From Azorinus chamasolen (taxonomy: Eukaryota > Mollusca > Bivalvia > Cardiida > Solecurtidae), in NCBI GenBank assembly GCA_963576725.1, contig OY755241.1, forward strand, positions 59,331,071 through 59,395,070: a stretch of 64,000 nt of DNA, read 5' to 3'. Both the position numbers and the translations under genes were made by a program. Positions 1-10,944 of this stretch are shown here, in pieces. Below the pieces are notes generated by a model. That model saw nothing but the letters and a program-made list of their open reading frames with translations, ran no database searches and was not told the origin of the DNA. How positions within the stretch are numbered: position 1 is the first letter of the stretch; each line of letters begins with the position of its first letter.

Positions 1-327
1 GGTAATATCTTCGAAAATAGAGCAGAGTCCAGCTTTGGTTGTCACACGAACCAAGGAGTACAAATAATGTGCGCGCACATATACACACACAGCGTTGTTA
101 TATTGACACGTTTCTTTCAAAACTGACACGAGAATAATTTTATAGCAGCATTCTGAATTTCTACACATAAGTTCTTTACTGAAGTAAAAACGAAAATGCA
201 ACTTTCATTCCATGTTTAGCTTACGTTGGACGTTTGGGAAATTTTGTTGATCATAACCACGCTATAACAGGAATGGCAACTCAATTCAATAGCTTTATTC
301 GAGCGAGATAAACCACTACTGTCTTGT

Positions 328-610
328 ACATACAGCAACAGCTATTGGTGCGTACTCAAATACTAAAATCGCCATTTCTCCACCTAACATTGCCGATTTG
401 AAATAGCTCGGATAATGCTTGAGACTAGTCAATGTAGAGCTCAAGATAAGGTGTGTAAATTTAAACATTTTCAACTGTAGCTCCTTTATTTCTCCACGGA
501 ACCCTATACTGTGCCACTCTTCAGAATCGTCTTGAAGAGACGATTCTAAAGAGTGTTCACTGTATAGGGTTTGGTGGAGAAATGACACTATTGCTGGTTA
601 AAGCTATCGA
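328..610. repeat. Hairpin element, family A, copy 1
   Basis: A near-perfect palindrome spans 488-583, with arms starting TTTCTCCAC and ending GTGGAGAAAT. It is preceded at about 345-380 by the family's left sequence (CGTACTCAAATACTAAAATCG) and a second TTTCTCCACC. Other copies are at 1.9, 3.7, 3.9-4.2 and 51.5 kb. The 90-residue reading frame over this copy (316-588, minus) is a by-product of the palindrome. No transposase is present, so it would be non-autonomous. The exact outer ends and the target-site duplication are not resolved. Confidence 0.6.
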
Positions 611-1890
611 TATGATAATTGGCACATACAAGTTTCAGTAAAGTGTCCAGATCAGAGGAAAGACCGGTATGGGAAATTCATAAGATTGACTGTGTGTTGT
701 ATAACGGACGTTGGAAAATTAAAGTTCGGTTGACCACATACATTTATAAAGTATTGGTCTTCAGTTAAAAAATGGCATGTTTGCTTGAGTACTGGACGAT
801 ATTTGGCATGCTGTTTTCAGCCATTTTCAGCGATGCCCTGTTCAATCATAGATAGATATATTTATTTAGCATCTAAATTTGCATACAGTTTACAAGAAGT
901 TTTACATAAAACCAGAATAATAATCAGTTTCAGTTCTAATGAAATTCAAAGTGTGAGAAAGTAATTGTGTTACTTCCTGTTTGCTGAGGACTGTTCACTT
1001 ATACCGTGACAGAAATACAAAATAGCGGGAAGCCGTTTCTCTAATGCATGCAATAACTTACACTCAATACTGGTAAGAGTGATGTGTTCTATCAATATGT
1101 ACTGCAGGATTCATACGTCAAACCAGTTACGACTGTCGAAGGGGACACACTCAAAGGTTCAGGTACCATGTCAGCACACTTTCACAATCTGTAAATACCA
1201 ACGATTAGATCGACCTAGGTCGCATATAGCCGACTCATGTTCTGCATTTTCAAGATCAGAAACTCGTTGTGGGAGAGTAAGGACACCAAACTATTCAACT
1301 GTATACTGAAGGTGAACAAAGAATATATCACCAACGTTTTGGAACAAATGACGGTCAGGCGGCCTCTTCAAGTTATATCGTTGATGATCGTCGGGTATTC
1401 AACAAGTTGGTATGTGAGAATAATGTTTTGTTTATTTTTCTCCTAGCAACATAGCAAATAGGTGGTAAATCTCACTGATTGAGAACCAGATAACAGTTCC
1501 ATAAGCGCCCTGTGTATTTATTTATATGGCATTTGGAGGAGAGATGGTTGATAGTGATAAATTATATTGTGGTCATGCATATTCCATGTTTGTTTCAAAT
1601 TCCGTTGAACTTTTGCATACAGACTGTCATTAATAAGGATGTTTTATTCAGGTTTCCAGACATATCCGTGCGTCGATAAATTACATACCCATATCATTAT
1701 GTGATAGAAACCGTATTTAACCATAATATTAGCATAGAACATTAAAACCCAGACCAAGATCACATGATCTCTAGTGAAAATTAGATTGCATCACGCTATT
1801 GTGACACAAACAATGCCACACCGTCTCTAATGAATGATGGGGTATCATGGGGGTACTGATTAAAATGCTAATGATGTTGATACCAGAGCA
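611..1890. other. No recognisable feature
   Basis: Mostly AT-rich sequence. Short open frames at 1079-1446 (+) resemble no family I know and lack convincing splice sites. I see no tandem repeat or long palindrome here. Confidence 0.4.
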
Positions 1891-1894
1891 ACAG

Positions 1895-2010
1895 GTACAC
1901 GTGCGTACTCAAGTGCTAAACTCGTCATTTCTCCAACAAACCCTATGTTGTGGCCACTCTTCTAAAGAGTGGTCACAACATAGAGTTTGGTGGAGAAATA
2001 AAGAGGTTAT
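1895..2010. repeat. Hairpin element, family A, copy 2
   Basis: The palindrome at 1927-1999 has arms CATTTCTCCAAC and TTGGTGGAGAAATAAAG, with the family A inner sequence (CCCTATGTTGTGGCCACTCTT and complement). The left outer sequence GCGTACTCAAGTGCTAAA lies just before it. This is the shortest and cleanest hairpin of the family. Confidence 0.65.
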
Positions 2011-2099
2011 TCTTGAACGTGTTTAAATTTACGCATCTCTGTTTGACCTGTGTTACCATGTCAGTTATGATTATATAGGATTCAGAAAGACAAGAAGGT

Positions 2100-2190
2100 T
2101 GCAAGTATCATTCGAAACGATTCTTAAAGGTGGTCATAACATAGGATTTGTAGAGGAATTAAGGGGTTATTCTTCAAAATGTTTTATTTT
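2100..2190. repeat. Half of a family A hairpin
   Basis: Only the right arm (CGATTCTTAAAGGTGGTCATAACATAGG) and the downstream AAGGGGTTATTCTTCAAAATG are present. This is probably a copy that lost one arm. Confidence 0.45.
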
Positions 2191-2479
2191 ACGCATGATC
2201 CATCTTTTCAAAACTGATGAACTATGTCACTCGTGATGGGAATGGATTAAGAAAGACAGAGTGGTTAAAAGTGACATTATTATAACGTTTTTAAGTACAT
2301 GAGCTTCAGTTTAACTCAATCAAAATGATGTTTGATATACAGCAGGGAATCCATGACTAACAGTGTAAAGAGATTGTAGCGAACGAAAACCAACAGTGAT
2401 AAAGTTATCGTGGACAAAAACAAAACGGATACAGTAAACACTCGATACCTTGAGTAATGAAGAATTGATGCATTTGTTT

Positions 2480-2608
2480 TCAGGTGGCTGTTTAATGCAT
2501 GATGAGCTTTCTGTATGACTTTCGCCCTGCATTAAGCTGCCGCATGTCTACATATCCATCAAAATTATGCGTATTTGAGTGCTCGAATAAATGAGGTTTT
2601 TACTGTAT
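2480..2608. repeat. Family B hairpin element, degraded
   Basis: Contains the B arms CAGGTGGCTGTTTAATGCA and CCCTGCATTAAGCTGCC, with a right end resembling GAGGTTTTTACTGTA. Internal deletions have shortened the left half. Compare the complete copy at 3952-4148. Confidence 0.5.
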
Positions 2609-3044
2609 GTACGGATAAAGTAAAAATGCTTTAAAAACAAAATCACATTGAACAAAAATAATTTAAATGATAAACTCTCTGCAGTGTTTTATTTAATTAA
2701 GCTAAATGTAGTTTTGCTTTGTTGCGCAAATAAATTCCTAATGTCTATACGAACGTACTTTTACCAGTAGATACTAAAGATGATAATGGTACTTTATGTT
2801 AGTTTAAAGAGAAAGTCCCTATAATGAACGCATATTTTCAATAATATCATTTAACTTTCATGGATACTTATAATTTTTTGTTCTACAACAAAATATGATT
2901 GACCTTGGTCGAACAGTTAACAAAACCAAAAGCCGAAAAAACCTATTACATTGCCGAATAACATATCAAAGACATTAAAGGCCTTCGATGTTTATTCGTC
3001 TGGTTTTCTTGAAATATACTTCTTTTCAGAATATAAACAAATGA

Positions 3045-3270
3045 TAAACCCATTTGCTCCCATGATCCCATATGTGGGACGTAGGCAAAAAGTGTAGACT
3101 CTGATCAGACGCCGCATAATGCGACATCTGATCAGAGTCTATACTGTTTGCTAATAGGAATTTCAATATAAAACAAAACAAAAATGAAACTTTAGATCAG
3201 ACACCCCTTAGATAAAAAATGGACTAATCCAATATATAAACATGGAAACAACTGGGAGCAAATGGGTTAA
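3045..3270. repeat. Family G hairpin element
   Basis: The termini are AACCCATTTGCTCCC and GGGAGCAAATGGGTTAA, an inverted pair ending in TTAA on the right. The internal hairpin pairs AGTGTAGACTCTGATCAGACG with a complement ending ATCTGATCAGAGTCTATACTG. Other copies are at 14.4 and 43.2 kb. TTAA next to CCC/GGG termini suggests piggyBac-type mobilisation (inference). Confidence 0.6.
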
Positions 3271-3334
3271 TGTGATTGTTAGGCATTTTTAAAACACATT
3301 GCAAGCAAAGACTATCACTTAGGAACACAAACGT

Positions 3335-3489
3335 TTAACGCTATCCCTGTTCTATATTTATTTCAAATTCCAATACAGATCTATCATATTCCGTTAGCAA
3401 ACAGAGTATATCCAGATCAGACGGCTCCTATAGCAGCCGTCTGATCCGGGTCTACTCTGCAAATGCGTTTATATAAAGGAAAGGGTTAA
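3335..3489 (-). repeat. Family E hairpin element
   Basis: Bounded by TTAA at 3335-3338 and 3486-3489. The right end reads GCGTTTATATAAAGGAAAGGG before TTAA. The central hairpin is CAGATCAGACGGCTCCTATAG with its complement; the core at 3424-3437 is GCTCCTATAGCAGC, one mismatch from the core shared by several families. Confidence 0.65.
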
Positions 3490-3639
3490 AACGTTGATAT
3501 GTAGTCAATATAATGTACAATATATTCACCATATACCATACATAGACATGAATTACAAATGCATGTATATCAGCAACATAGTTTGGCCACCAGTTCAAGC
3601 AACACTGATTACGACCATCTTTTAAAACTTATTACAGCA

Positions 3640-3790
3640 ACAGATAAAGGTGCATATTCAAATACTAAAATCGTGCTTTCTCCACCAAACTCTTTACTGC
3701 AACAACTCTTTAGAACCGCATCATAGAGACGATTCTACACAGTGGGCACAACGTAGGATATGGTGGAGAAATAAAGAAGTTATTCTTAAA
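3640..3790. repeat. Hairpin element, family A, copy 3
   Basis: Arms at about 3676-3771 (TTTCTCCACC, then GGTGGAGAAA) with a diverged centre. The family's right-hand sequence AAAGAAGTTATTCTTAAAATG follows. Confidence 0.55.
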
Positions 3791-3904
3791 ATGTTTTAAT
3801 TCAAATAATCTTATCTGGACTTCTGATGAAGAATGTACACTTTACTATTCAATGTCCATTAGTCATTATATTTCAGCTTATTGGATACAAAGCTACAGAT
3901 AAAG

Positions 3905-4220
3905 GAGCGTACCAACATACTAAAATCGTAATTTCTCCGCAAAATCCTATACAGTAAAACCCCTCTAAACCGGAATTTTTGTTTAGAAAATTTTAGATAC
4001 TTATAGGCAGGTGACTGCTTAATGCAGGTTGAAAGTCGTGCAGAAAGCACATAGAGGAGCTTTCTGCATGACTTTCATCCTGCATTAAGCTGATTCCAAG
4101 GCCGATATTTATCCTAATTTCAACGTCCGGTTAAGAGAGGTTTTACTGTACTGTAGCCATTCTTTAGACTCGTCTTTAAAGAGTGGTCACAGTATGTTTT
4201 GGTGGAGAAATAAAGAAGCT
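3905..4220. repeat. Family A element split by a family B insertion
   Basis: The left part (TACTAAAATCGTAATTTCTCC to CCTATA) and right part (CTGTAGCCATTCTTTAG to GGTGGAGAAATAAAG) are separated by a family B element. Removing B plus one TA restores CCTATACTGT, which matches the uninterrupted copy at 488-583 (CCTATACTGTGCC). The order of insertion is therefore clear: A first, then B. Confidence 0.7.
3952..4148. mobile_element. Family B hairpin MITE with TA duplication
   Basis: A complete copy of about 197 bp. The ends are CAGTAAAACC and GGTTTTACTG, flanked by TA at 3950-3951 and 4149-4150. The body is a long imperfect hairpin (GCTTAATGCAGGTTGAAAGTC against ACTTTCATCCTGCATTAAGC). TA duplication with CAGT-type termini is typical of Tc1/mariner-type MITEs. 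No coding capacity. Confidence 0.75.
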
Positions 4221-4396
4221 ACACATTTCTAGTTAAAATGTGTTTGATAATGAAGATAACATTAACTATTCAATATCCATTGGTCATATTATTATATATT
4301 ATATTTCAGATTATTGGATCAGGATACAGATAACGTTTAATAGAAAAGAAATACAACCAGAGGAAACGGTGAATGTTGGGCAAGGAAGATAACGTT

Positions 4397-4628
4397 TTAA
4401 CTCTTTCCGTGTCCTATATTTATTCCAAATTTCAATACCTACTGCATTTTCATGGACAAAATAGCTATAATGAAATATGGAAAGTGGAACATTGTAATCA
4501 TTTTAGAAAGTAAAGAAACGGATCTCAATTTCAATTAGCAAACAGAACAGACCCTGATCAGCCGTCTGGTCTGTGTCTACTCTATTTGCAAATGCGTAGC
4601 AACACGTTTATATGAAGGAAAGGGTTAA
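4397..4628 (-). repeat. Family E element, subtype with far-end Y2
   Basis: TTAA at both ends (4397-4400 and 4625-4628). The left part has TATTTATTCCAAATTTCAATACC, which I use to define subtype Y2. The centre carries GACCCTGATCAGCCGTCTGG, with one hairpin arm shortened. The right end is AACACGTTTATATGAAGGAAAGGG. Confidence 0.65.
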
Positions 4629-4820
4629 GAGAAACGCAAAATACAACCCTTACTAAAGGAAATAATGGATGTTGGGAAAGCAAGATATTAGATAAGAACA
4701 GCAAAATAAACCCCGGAAAGGGGGGACCCTAAACGCATAAAACTAAGTTAATATTATTTTGTACATTGTAATAACTTTAGTATTTTGCATGTTCAGTACT
4801 ATCAGTACGTATATCCAGTT

Positions 4821-5040
4821 TTCCAAGATTAATTCTCATATAAACGCCTTTTCACGCATTTAAAAAACATAGTAGACGAAGATCAGACGGCTCCAGTAAG
4901 ATTTTTTCTATTCGCTTTGGTCATGATATTGATCAGATTCTACAGTTTATTTCAAAGCAACACATTCCCAAGAAAAGATTACTCTGAACTAATAGATATT
5001 CATTGATTTCTTACATTATTATTGAACAGGGGAAGGGTTA
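4821..5040 (+). repeat. Family E element, hairpin truncated
   Basis: Starts near TTAATTCTCATATAAACGCC and ends GGGGAAGGGTTA. Only the first hairpin arm (GAAGATCAGACGGCTCC) is intact, and AT-rich filler replaces the second. Confidence 0.5.
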
Positions 5041-5185
5041 CCTAGACCAACGTGTCAAACAGTCTAGGTTACTTGGTGTGATCCAAACTGAACATATAAC
5101 CACGAATCCGGCTGCAAGTTAAATGTTAAAACGTTACATTTCATGGAAATCAATAAGTATACAGCATACTTATATTCCGAGAAAT

Positions 5186-5436
5186 TTAACCCTTCATATA
5201 AACGACTTTGTAGAGTAGACCTGTAGGAGTTGTCTGGGTCCAGGCTTATAAAACATTTTAGTTGAGTCTGAGTTCGTTCTCAAGCTTTTGATTGGTCGGA
5301 TTTGAGACATAGGCTCAAATCTGACCAATCAAAAACTTGAGAACGAACTCAGACTCCCATGTACATATGCCATTATTAAAATTTAGATACAAATATTCAC
5401 GATGTCATAATTTCTTAATTCAACAGGGAAAGGGTC
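5186..5436 (+). repeat. Family E element interrupted by another palindrome
   Basis: TTAACCCTTCATATAAACGAC at the left, CAACAGGGAAAGGGT at the right. The usual GATTCTACAG tract between hairpin and right end is interrupted by the unrelated palindrome at 5264-5356. Confidence 0.55.
5264..5356. repeat. Nearly perfect 93-bp palindrome (family F)
   Basis: The arms read GAGTCTGAGTTCGTTCTCAAG and complement, around a short centre near GACATAGGCTC. It appears once in this window, inside a family E element. The arms are nearly mismatch-free, so it is probably recent. Confidence 0.7.
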
Positions 5437-5833
5437 ATGGCAAAATAAGATATGAATTAAGTAAAGCATCAAAGACGTAATTTCTATCACATGTCATTAG
5501 ATATTAGCCGGATTTAATTCCCATCGTTTGATTATTATTTATCATGACAACGGTTTCTAGTAATATTATCGGAAAAATAGGCAAAATAGGACATCTGTCC
5601 GCCGCTAGTCTAAAAAATGGCTGACAAATTGCTTTCAATCATACTTGAATGGTGAATTTTATTGAATGAAAATTACACCACGCAGGAGGTGTAGCCACGA
5701 TAGAAGTGTTTGCTTCCGAAGAGGACGGCCAGAAGTTAAAGGTCCCAATTGGTATAGACAAACAAACAGACAGAAACTTTATTCATGTCTCATTAATGCC
5801 TTACACAAAACAATGTAATTGTAACTGGAATCT

Positions 5834-7938
5834 AAGTTGTACGGTGGCACTGAGGTGACATATGCAAGATTTTTTTTCAAGTTTGTTTCTCCCCCCCCCC
5901 GAGATATTTTTTTATTATCTCAAGAAAATGAAGTAGTTCGTTTTGACGAGATTTTTTTATCATCTCAAGAAAACGAAGTAGTTTGTTTTCACGAGATAAT
6001 TTTTTTTATTATCTTGAGCAAAAGAAAAAAGAAGTCGTGCGCACGACTTAATAAGCCAATCAGAACCCTCCGTCAGTCAACAGTTTTCGCAAGCATTTGA
6101 GGCCTATGAGAAAATGGCCGAGACAGGGTATGAGCTTATATGACGTAATAATTGCGTATAACGTCAGCGTGACGTATCAAACATCACTACTGACGGGCGC
6201 TTTTTATGTTACATGTTCGCAGTGTGAAAATGTATAAAGACGCGTGTTATGTCTGCGATTTTAAAGCTATCTCCATAATTTATACATCAATATAAAGCAT
6301 AGCTCATTCACCGTCCTTTGTATAATGCAATATAAATGTACATAAACACCAAGCAACGATCACAGATACACTCACCGATTTCTATTTTGCGCACAAAAAA
6401 TTCTGGAATTGCACTGCCCAGAGTAAATGCTACTCTGTCCGTCATTATCGGAATTCTTACTTGCGCAGGCCATTACTGTTGTGACTCCTACTTAGCGCAG
6501 AACATTAACATCATAGAACGCAGTAGTAATCATTCACACAGTAGTAGATCTAATACATGTGCTCTACTTCAAGATTTATTATAGCTGTACTAGTGAAACA
6601 TTCTCGGCAATATTTAGACTTGCCAACGAAGTCATTATGTACTCCGTGAAATAATGTTTCCGTAGTTCTAAATAAGGCTTGTAATTCTTTTTTTATACAA
6701 AAGAAGTGAATCAGATGGTTAGACATGAGACCAAAGTACATGAAGGCCTATACACTTTTCAATAGACGCAAATGTTAGTCGCGTTGTTACGTTTACCATT
6801 TCCTCAATAAATATTTAAGAAAGTTTCTACCCTTCTAAATGCATGTATATAACTGCCTAAAAAGAAAATCTAGAATAATCATACTTTTTATACGAACAGA
6901 TTAGACCCTGATCAGGCAGGTCCTACAGGAGCTGATCTGGGTATTTGTTTGCAAATGTGATACAATGCGTATCTATGGAGGAAAGGGTTAAATTGTTTAT
7001 GGATAGCGTCCATCCGTTTCCCATGTCGAAAACATCTTCCCAGCTTTCAACAGGTTTATGCACAGCTGCGATTCTTCGTATAAATCCATGCACTCCTACA
7101 CGAGTATTCGTGAAAGGCTCCACCACTATGAATATAGCGATATAATAGATATTTATTTTGGAGCAAACAGAATATTTTTGAGGCAGTAGCCTCAAATGAT
7201 TTCTATATTTTAGTGTATGTTCTAAGCAAACCGAGTAGACAACTCCTTCAGGAGCTATCTGTTCTGGGTCAACTCTGCAAAGATGTAGAAAGTTACAATC
7301 TTGATGTATGACATTTCTAAGGAAACATAATCGACCCTGATCTTGTAGCTCCTAAATTCTACTTTGTTTGCAAAGGTGGTGATACAATTCGTATATATTG
7401 AGGAAAGGGATTACTCTTATCACGCAGCAGAAATAATTCACTTCCGCTTAAATTCTAAACTTCTGATTCGCTTATTTTTGGAAAATTATGTTGTCTGAGT
7501 ATCAAACAGCTTAGATCCTGATTAGACGCTTGTTACTCGTTGTCTGATCTATGTACAAAGTGTTTGCAAATATATCGGGTCTCGCTTTGCAGGAAACGAG
7601 AAACCCCATAGATGAACAATGGACTCTGACGGAGTTTTTTGATTGGTTTATTAAGTCATGCGCACGACTTAAAAAATCATCTCAGGACAAACTTTTTTCG
7701 TTTTATTAAGATAATAAAAAAAATCATCCCGTCAAAACTAACTACTTCGTTTTCTTGAAAAAATAAAAAAAAATATCTCCGGAAACTTTTTTACGTTTTC
7801 TCGAGATAATAATAAAAAATTTCTCATAAAAACGAACTATTTTTCGTATTGTCAAGATAAGAAAAAAAAGTATCTCGGGAAAACAAACATTGAAAAAAAA
7901 TCTTGCATATGTCACCTCAGTGCCACTGTAAAGTTGTA
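5834..7938. mobile_element. Fold-back element with long inverted repeats and 8-bp duplication
   Basis: Direct repeats AAGTTGTA lie at 5834-5841 and 7931-7938. Between them the ends are inverted: GGTGGCACTGAGGTGACATA at the left, and its near-complement ending GTGCCACTGTA at the right. The inverted repeats extend inward over about 235 bp (5842-6076) and about 305 bp (7626-7930). They end in GTCGTGCGCACGACTTAAT, a neighbouring CCAATCA, and CTCCGTCAG. Within each arm are reiterated ~50-bp units pairing ATCTCAAGAAAACGAAGTAG with TTCGTTTTCNCGAGAT. An 8-bp duplication fits hAT-type insertion (inference). No transposase is seen in the ~1.55 kb interior, which holds family E remnants. Confidence 0.75.
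6885..7590. repeat. Three degraded family E pieces inside the fold-back element
   Basis: A minus-oriented copy at 6885-6991 ends GGAGGAAAGGGTTAA and has the core GGTCCTACAGGAGC. A second at about 7215-7412 shows two half-hairpins and ends TTGAGGAAAGGG. A third remnant is at about 7490-7590. They were presumably acquired after or during spread of the surrounding element. Confidence 0.5.
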
Positions 7939-8389
7939 TTATTATATATCATTATTGATTATTATTTTTAATAATACCTAGATTTGTTACAATATTGTTA
8001 TTAAATGGGCGATGCCTCGTGAATTCCGGAGAGAGTATAATTTTGGGAAGTTCAGAACAAACAATGCGTCGTCAACAATTAATGACGTATTGAAATGACG
8101 TAGTAGCTGGTCACATGACTTCCATACAAATAACCTTAATGTGACAACAAATATAAATTGCCGTGGTTATCACACGGCCGTAGTCGAAATAACCATAATG
8201 TGCCATCAAACGTTATAAAATACAATGATTGCGACCCGACTGAGGCAGAGAAAGTGTCCGAAACAGCCCTTTAAATATTTAACAGAAACCAGCATAGATC
8301 TAGAAACGGAACGTGATTTTTTATGATTTCTCGGTCTACTCCTGCAGTACGACTCTGTTTCGTATGCGATCAGGCGCAACCCCAAACAA

Positions 8390-8560
8390 ATCTACCAATA
8401 ATTCGGCTTAGTGTTGTTATACCTTCTGGTTCTTCGAGATCATGAATTTCAGTACTTGTTCTATAGATTGAATACCGATTAAGCCTTTGCTAGGGGGCGT
8501 GAGCAGTGTTGCACTTTCAATTCATGGTTCCGCGATCGGTTATTTTTGACCAATCAGAGA
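8390..8560 (-). repeat. Dispersed repeat family I, inverse copy
   Basis: Contains TGTTGTTATACCTTCTGG, GAATACCGATTAAGCC and GGGGGCGTGAGCAGTGTTGCA. The same order, in one orientation or the other, recurs at 16.2, 19.7-20.1, 42.5, 45.2, 50.1 and (partly) 55.0 kb. No hairpin or terminal repeat was identified. It may be the tail of a longer retroelement, but its nature is unknown. Confidence 0.55.
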
Positions 8561-8750
8561 ACGGCATTTAATTCTGTCTGTACCACCGCGTCACTATCCG
8601 CCATTTTTAACCACAAACATTCGTGACTACCTTCGTAACTGAGTTAGACATAAGACAAGTTTTATTAAACGTCGGATATTCATAACATAATAACACATAT
8701 AAATCCATATGCCATTATAAAAATACAATTATAATGCCCGATGTCATTAT

Positions 8751-9792
8751 TTTTAGCTCACCTGAGCCAAAGGCTCAGGTGAGTTATTGTGACCGCGATC
8801 CGTCCGGTGTCCAGCGTCCCGCCACATTTTCAAACGACATCTCCTCTGAAACTACTGACCCGATTTTAACCAAATTTTGTCAGAAGCATCAGTGGTTAGG
8901 GGGAACGACATATTGTTCACATTATGACCCCCGGGTCAAAAATGGCCCTGCCCTAGGGCTTATCAGTTTGTCATAGGAAAATCTTTAAAAATATTCTTCT
9001 CTGAAACTGTAAGGCCTAGACCTTTGATATTTAGTATGTAGTATGATCTAATGGTCCTCTACAAAGATTGTTCAAATTATGACCCCCGGTCCAAAAATGG
9101 CCCCGCCCTAGGCTTATCAGTTTTTCATAGGAAAATCTATAAAAATCTTCTTCTCTGAAACTGTAAGGCCTAGACCTTTGATATTTGGCATGTAGCATGG
9201 TCTAATGGTCCTCTACAAAGATTGTTCAAATTATGACCCTGGACCGAAAATGGCCCCGCCCAAGGGCTTATCAGTTTTTCATAGGAAAATCTTTAAAAAT
9301 ATTTTTGTCTGAAAATGTTAGGCCTTTACCTTTGATATTTGGAATGTAGCATGATGTAATGGTTCTGTACAAATATTGTTCAAATTATGGCCCCTGGGCC
9401 AAAAATGGCCCGCCCAAGGGCTTATCAGTTTTTCATAGGAAAATCTTTAAAAATCTTCTGAAACTGTAAGGCCTAGACCTTTGATGTTTGGTATGTAACA
9501 TGATCTAATGGTCCTATACAAATATGTAGCTTTGCTTGTGGTCCTCTGCCAAGAATGTTCAACTTACGACCCTGGCCTCTGGGCAAAACTTGGCCCTGCC
9601 TTGGGGCTTATCAGTTTTTCATGGGAAAAATATGAAATATTATTTTTCTCTGAAACCATTAGGCTTAGACCTTTAATTAATGGCATACTGCTTTGCCTTA
9701 ATGTTGTACAAATGATGACTTCTTGGTCAAAAATGGCCCCGCCCCTTGGGTTATCTCAGGTGAGCGCTTCAGGGCCTCATGGCCCTCTTGTT
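8751..9792 (+). mobile_element. Pearl-like tandem-repeat-cored element, copy 1
   Basis: Begins TTTTAGCTCACCTGAGCC, which folds into a perfect hairpin with GGCTCAGGTGAG three bases on. Ends GGTGAGCGCTTCAGGGCC, then ATGGCCCTCTTGTT with a second small hairpin (AGGGCC/GGCCCT). Between them are about five units of ~150-160 bp, each with CATAGGAAAATCTTTAAAAA, CTGTAAGGCCTAGACC and AAAAATGGCCCCGCCC. Short frames at 8734-8976 and 9508-9822 are by-products. Non-autonomous; hairpin ends without target duplication recall Helitron/Helentron derivatives (inference). Confidence 0.7.
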
Positions 9793-9967
9793 CACATGTA
9801 TATTCATGACGTAAAGGGCTAATCTTGCCTAAGTGCCTATCTTTCATGTGTTAACAGCTTTGGATTCTGATTTAACTTGGTGTCTACCCTCGGTCAATAT
9901 CTACTCAAATCGGGAGTAGATCTACAAAAACAATTGCAACATATCAGAGTTTAAGCAGACATCAGTT

Positions 9968-10206
9968 TTAACCCTTTCCTTCATATAAACGCATTTTGCA
10001 CGCATTTGCAAACAGAGTAGACCCAGATCAGACATTAGGAGCCGTCTGATCAGGGTTTGCTCTGTTTCATTTTAATATGGTATAGATATGATTCTACAGT
10101 TTTTGTCAAACAAAAAAATCATTGAAAAGGTAACATAAAAAACCAGCTAATAAACATTCACAATGTTAGTATTTCTTAAAGGAATATTAAAAAGGGAAAT
10201 GGTTAA
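9968..10206 (+). repeat. Complete-length family E element
   Basis: TTAACCCTTTCCTTCATATAAACGC at the left; AAAGGGAAATGGTTAA at the right; TTAA on both sides. The hairpin arms are GACCCAGATCAGAC and GTCTGATCAGGGTTTGCTCTG, with the centre reduced to ATTAGGAGCC. Confidence 0.65.
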
Positions 10207-10276
10207 AGCAGGATAACAGTTATAAATTTCCGCACAATAGATATTCTGTGATACATGACATTCCAGTCTATTCTTT

Positions 10277-10515
10277 TTAACCTGTTATTCATTTAAAATT
10301 ATAAATACTTTTCACGATTTTGCAAATAGAGTAGACCCAGATTAGACAGCTGATGTTATCTGTAGGAGCTGTCTAATGAGAGTCTGCTGTTTCCATATGA
10401 AATTAGATCTAGATCTGATTCTATAGCGTTTGACTTCCCGTGAAAATTGGCATAACGAATATTCTTGAAGTGATCGTTTGATGCATAGGTCTAGTGTTCA
10501 TTAGGAAAAGATTAA
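10277..10515 (+). repeat. Family E element, diverged
   Basis: TTAACCTGTTATTCATTTAAA at the left and GGAAAAGATTAA at the right. The hairpin is GACCCAGATTAGACAGCTG with TGTAGGAGCTGTCTAATGAG. It lies 70 bp after the preceding copy in the same orientation. Confidence 0.6.
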
Positions 10516-10652
10516 ATAGCCCAAATTGTGAAACATGTATTATGTACAAACAATTTTGTCGAGACGGAAGAATGTAAATGTTTTACTAGCTTATTGAGAA
10601 ACTAGCTTAACCCTCTGAATGGTGAATCTTCTATATAAAAAATCCATCATTG

Positions 10653-10855
10653 TTAACCAATTCCCTCATAGGCTAATTTTAGATCCAACCATTTTGAATA
10701 AATCTACCGAATAGAAGAATTTACTAGAGAAAATTGAGGGAAAGTTTAGAATCGTGTAGTTTTGAAACCATTGTCTCGTGAGCAAATACTCTTTTTATCA
10801 CAATGGTTTCAAAAAGTGACCTTTTCAGGGGCGTCAATAATAGGGAATGGATTAA
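10653..10855. repeat. Family D hairpin element
   Basis: TTAACCAATTCCCTCATAGG at the left, GGGAATGGATTAA at the right. The centre has GTTTTGAAACCATTGTCTCG, then TTTTTATCACAATGGTTTC, so one hairpin arm is shortened. Other D copies are at 47.6, 49.5, 52.6, 55.5 and 61.0 kb. Confidence 0.6.
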
Positions 10856-10944
10856 ATGGTAGTTCTAGTAAAGTCCATTCAGTATGAACAAGATGGATCT
10901 TTTAAAGTGTTTTGAGTGACTTTAAAATAAATCAAAGATCTAAT

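Noticed and set aside
316..588. 90-residue minus-strand open frame
   Set aside because: It lies across a near-perfect palindrome of family A and has no recognisable domain.
6923..7195. 90-residue minus-strand frame and 66-residue plus-strand frame
   Set aside because: They overlap each other and family E debris; part (RVGVHGFIRRIAAVHKPVES) looks protein-like, but no family or clear splice sites could be named.
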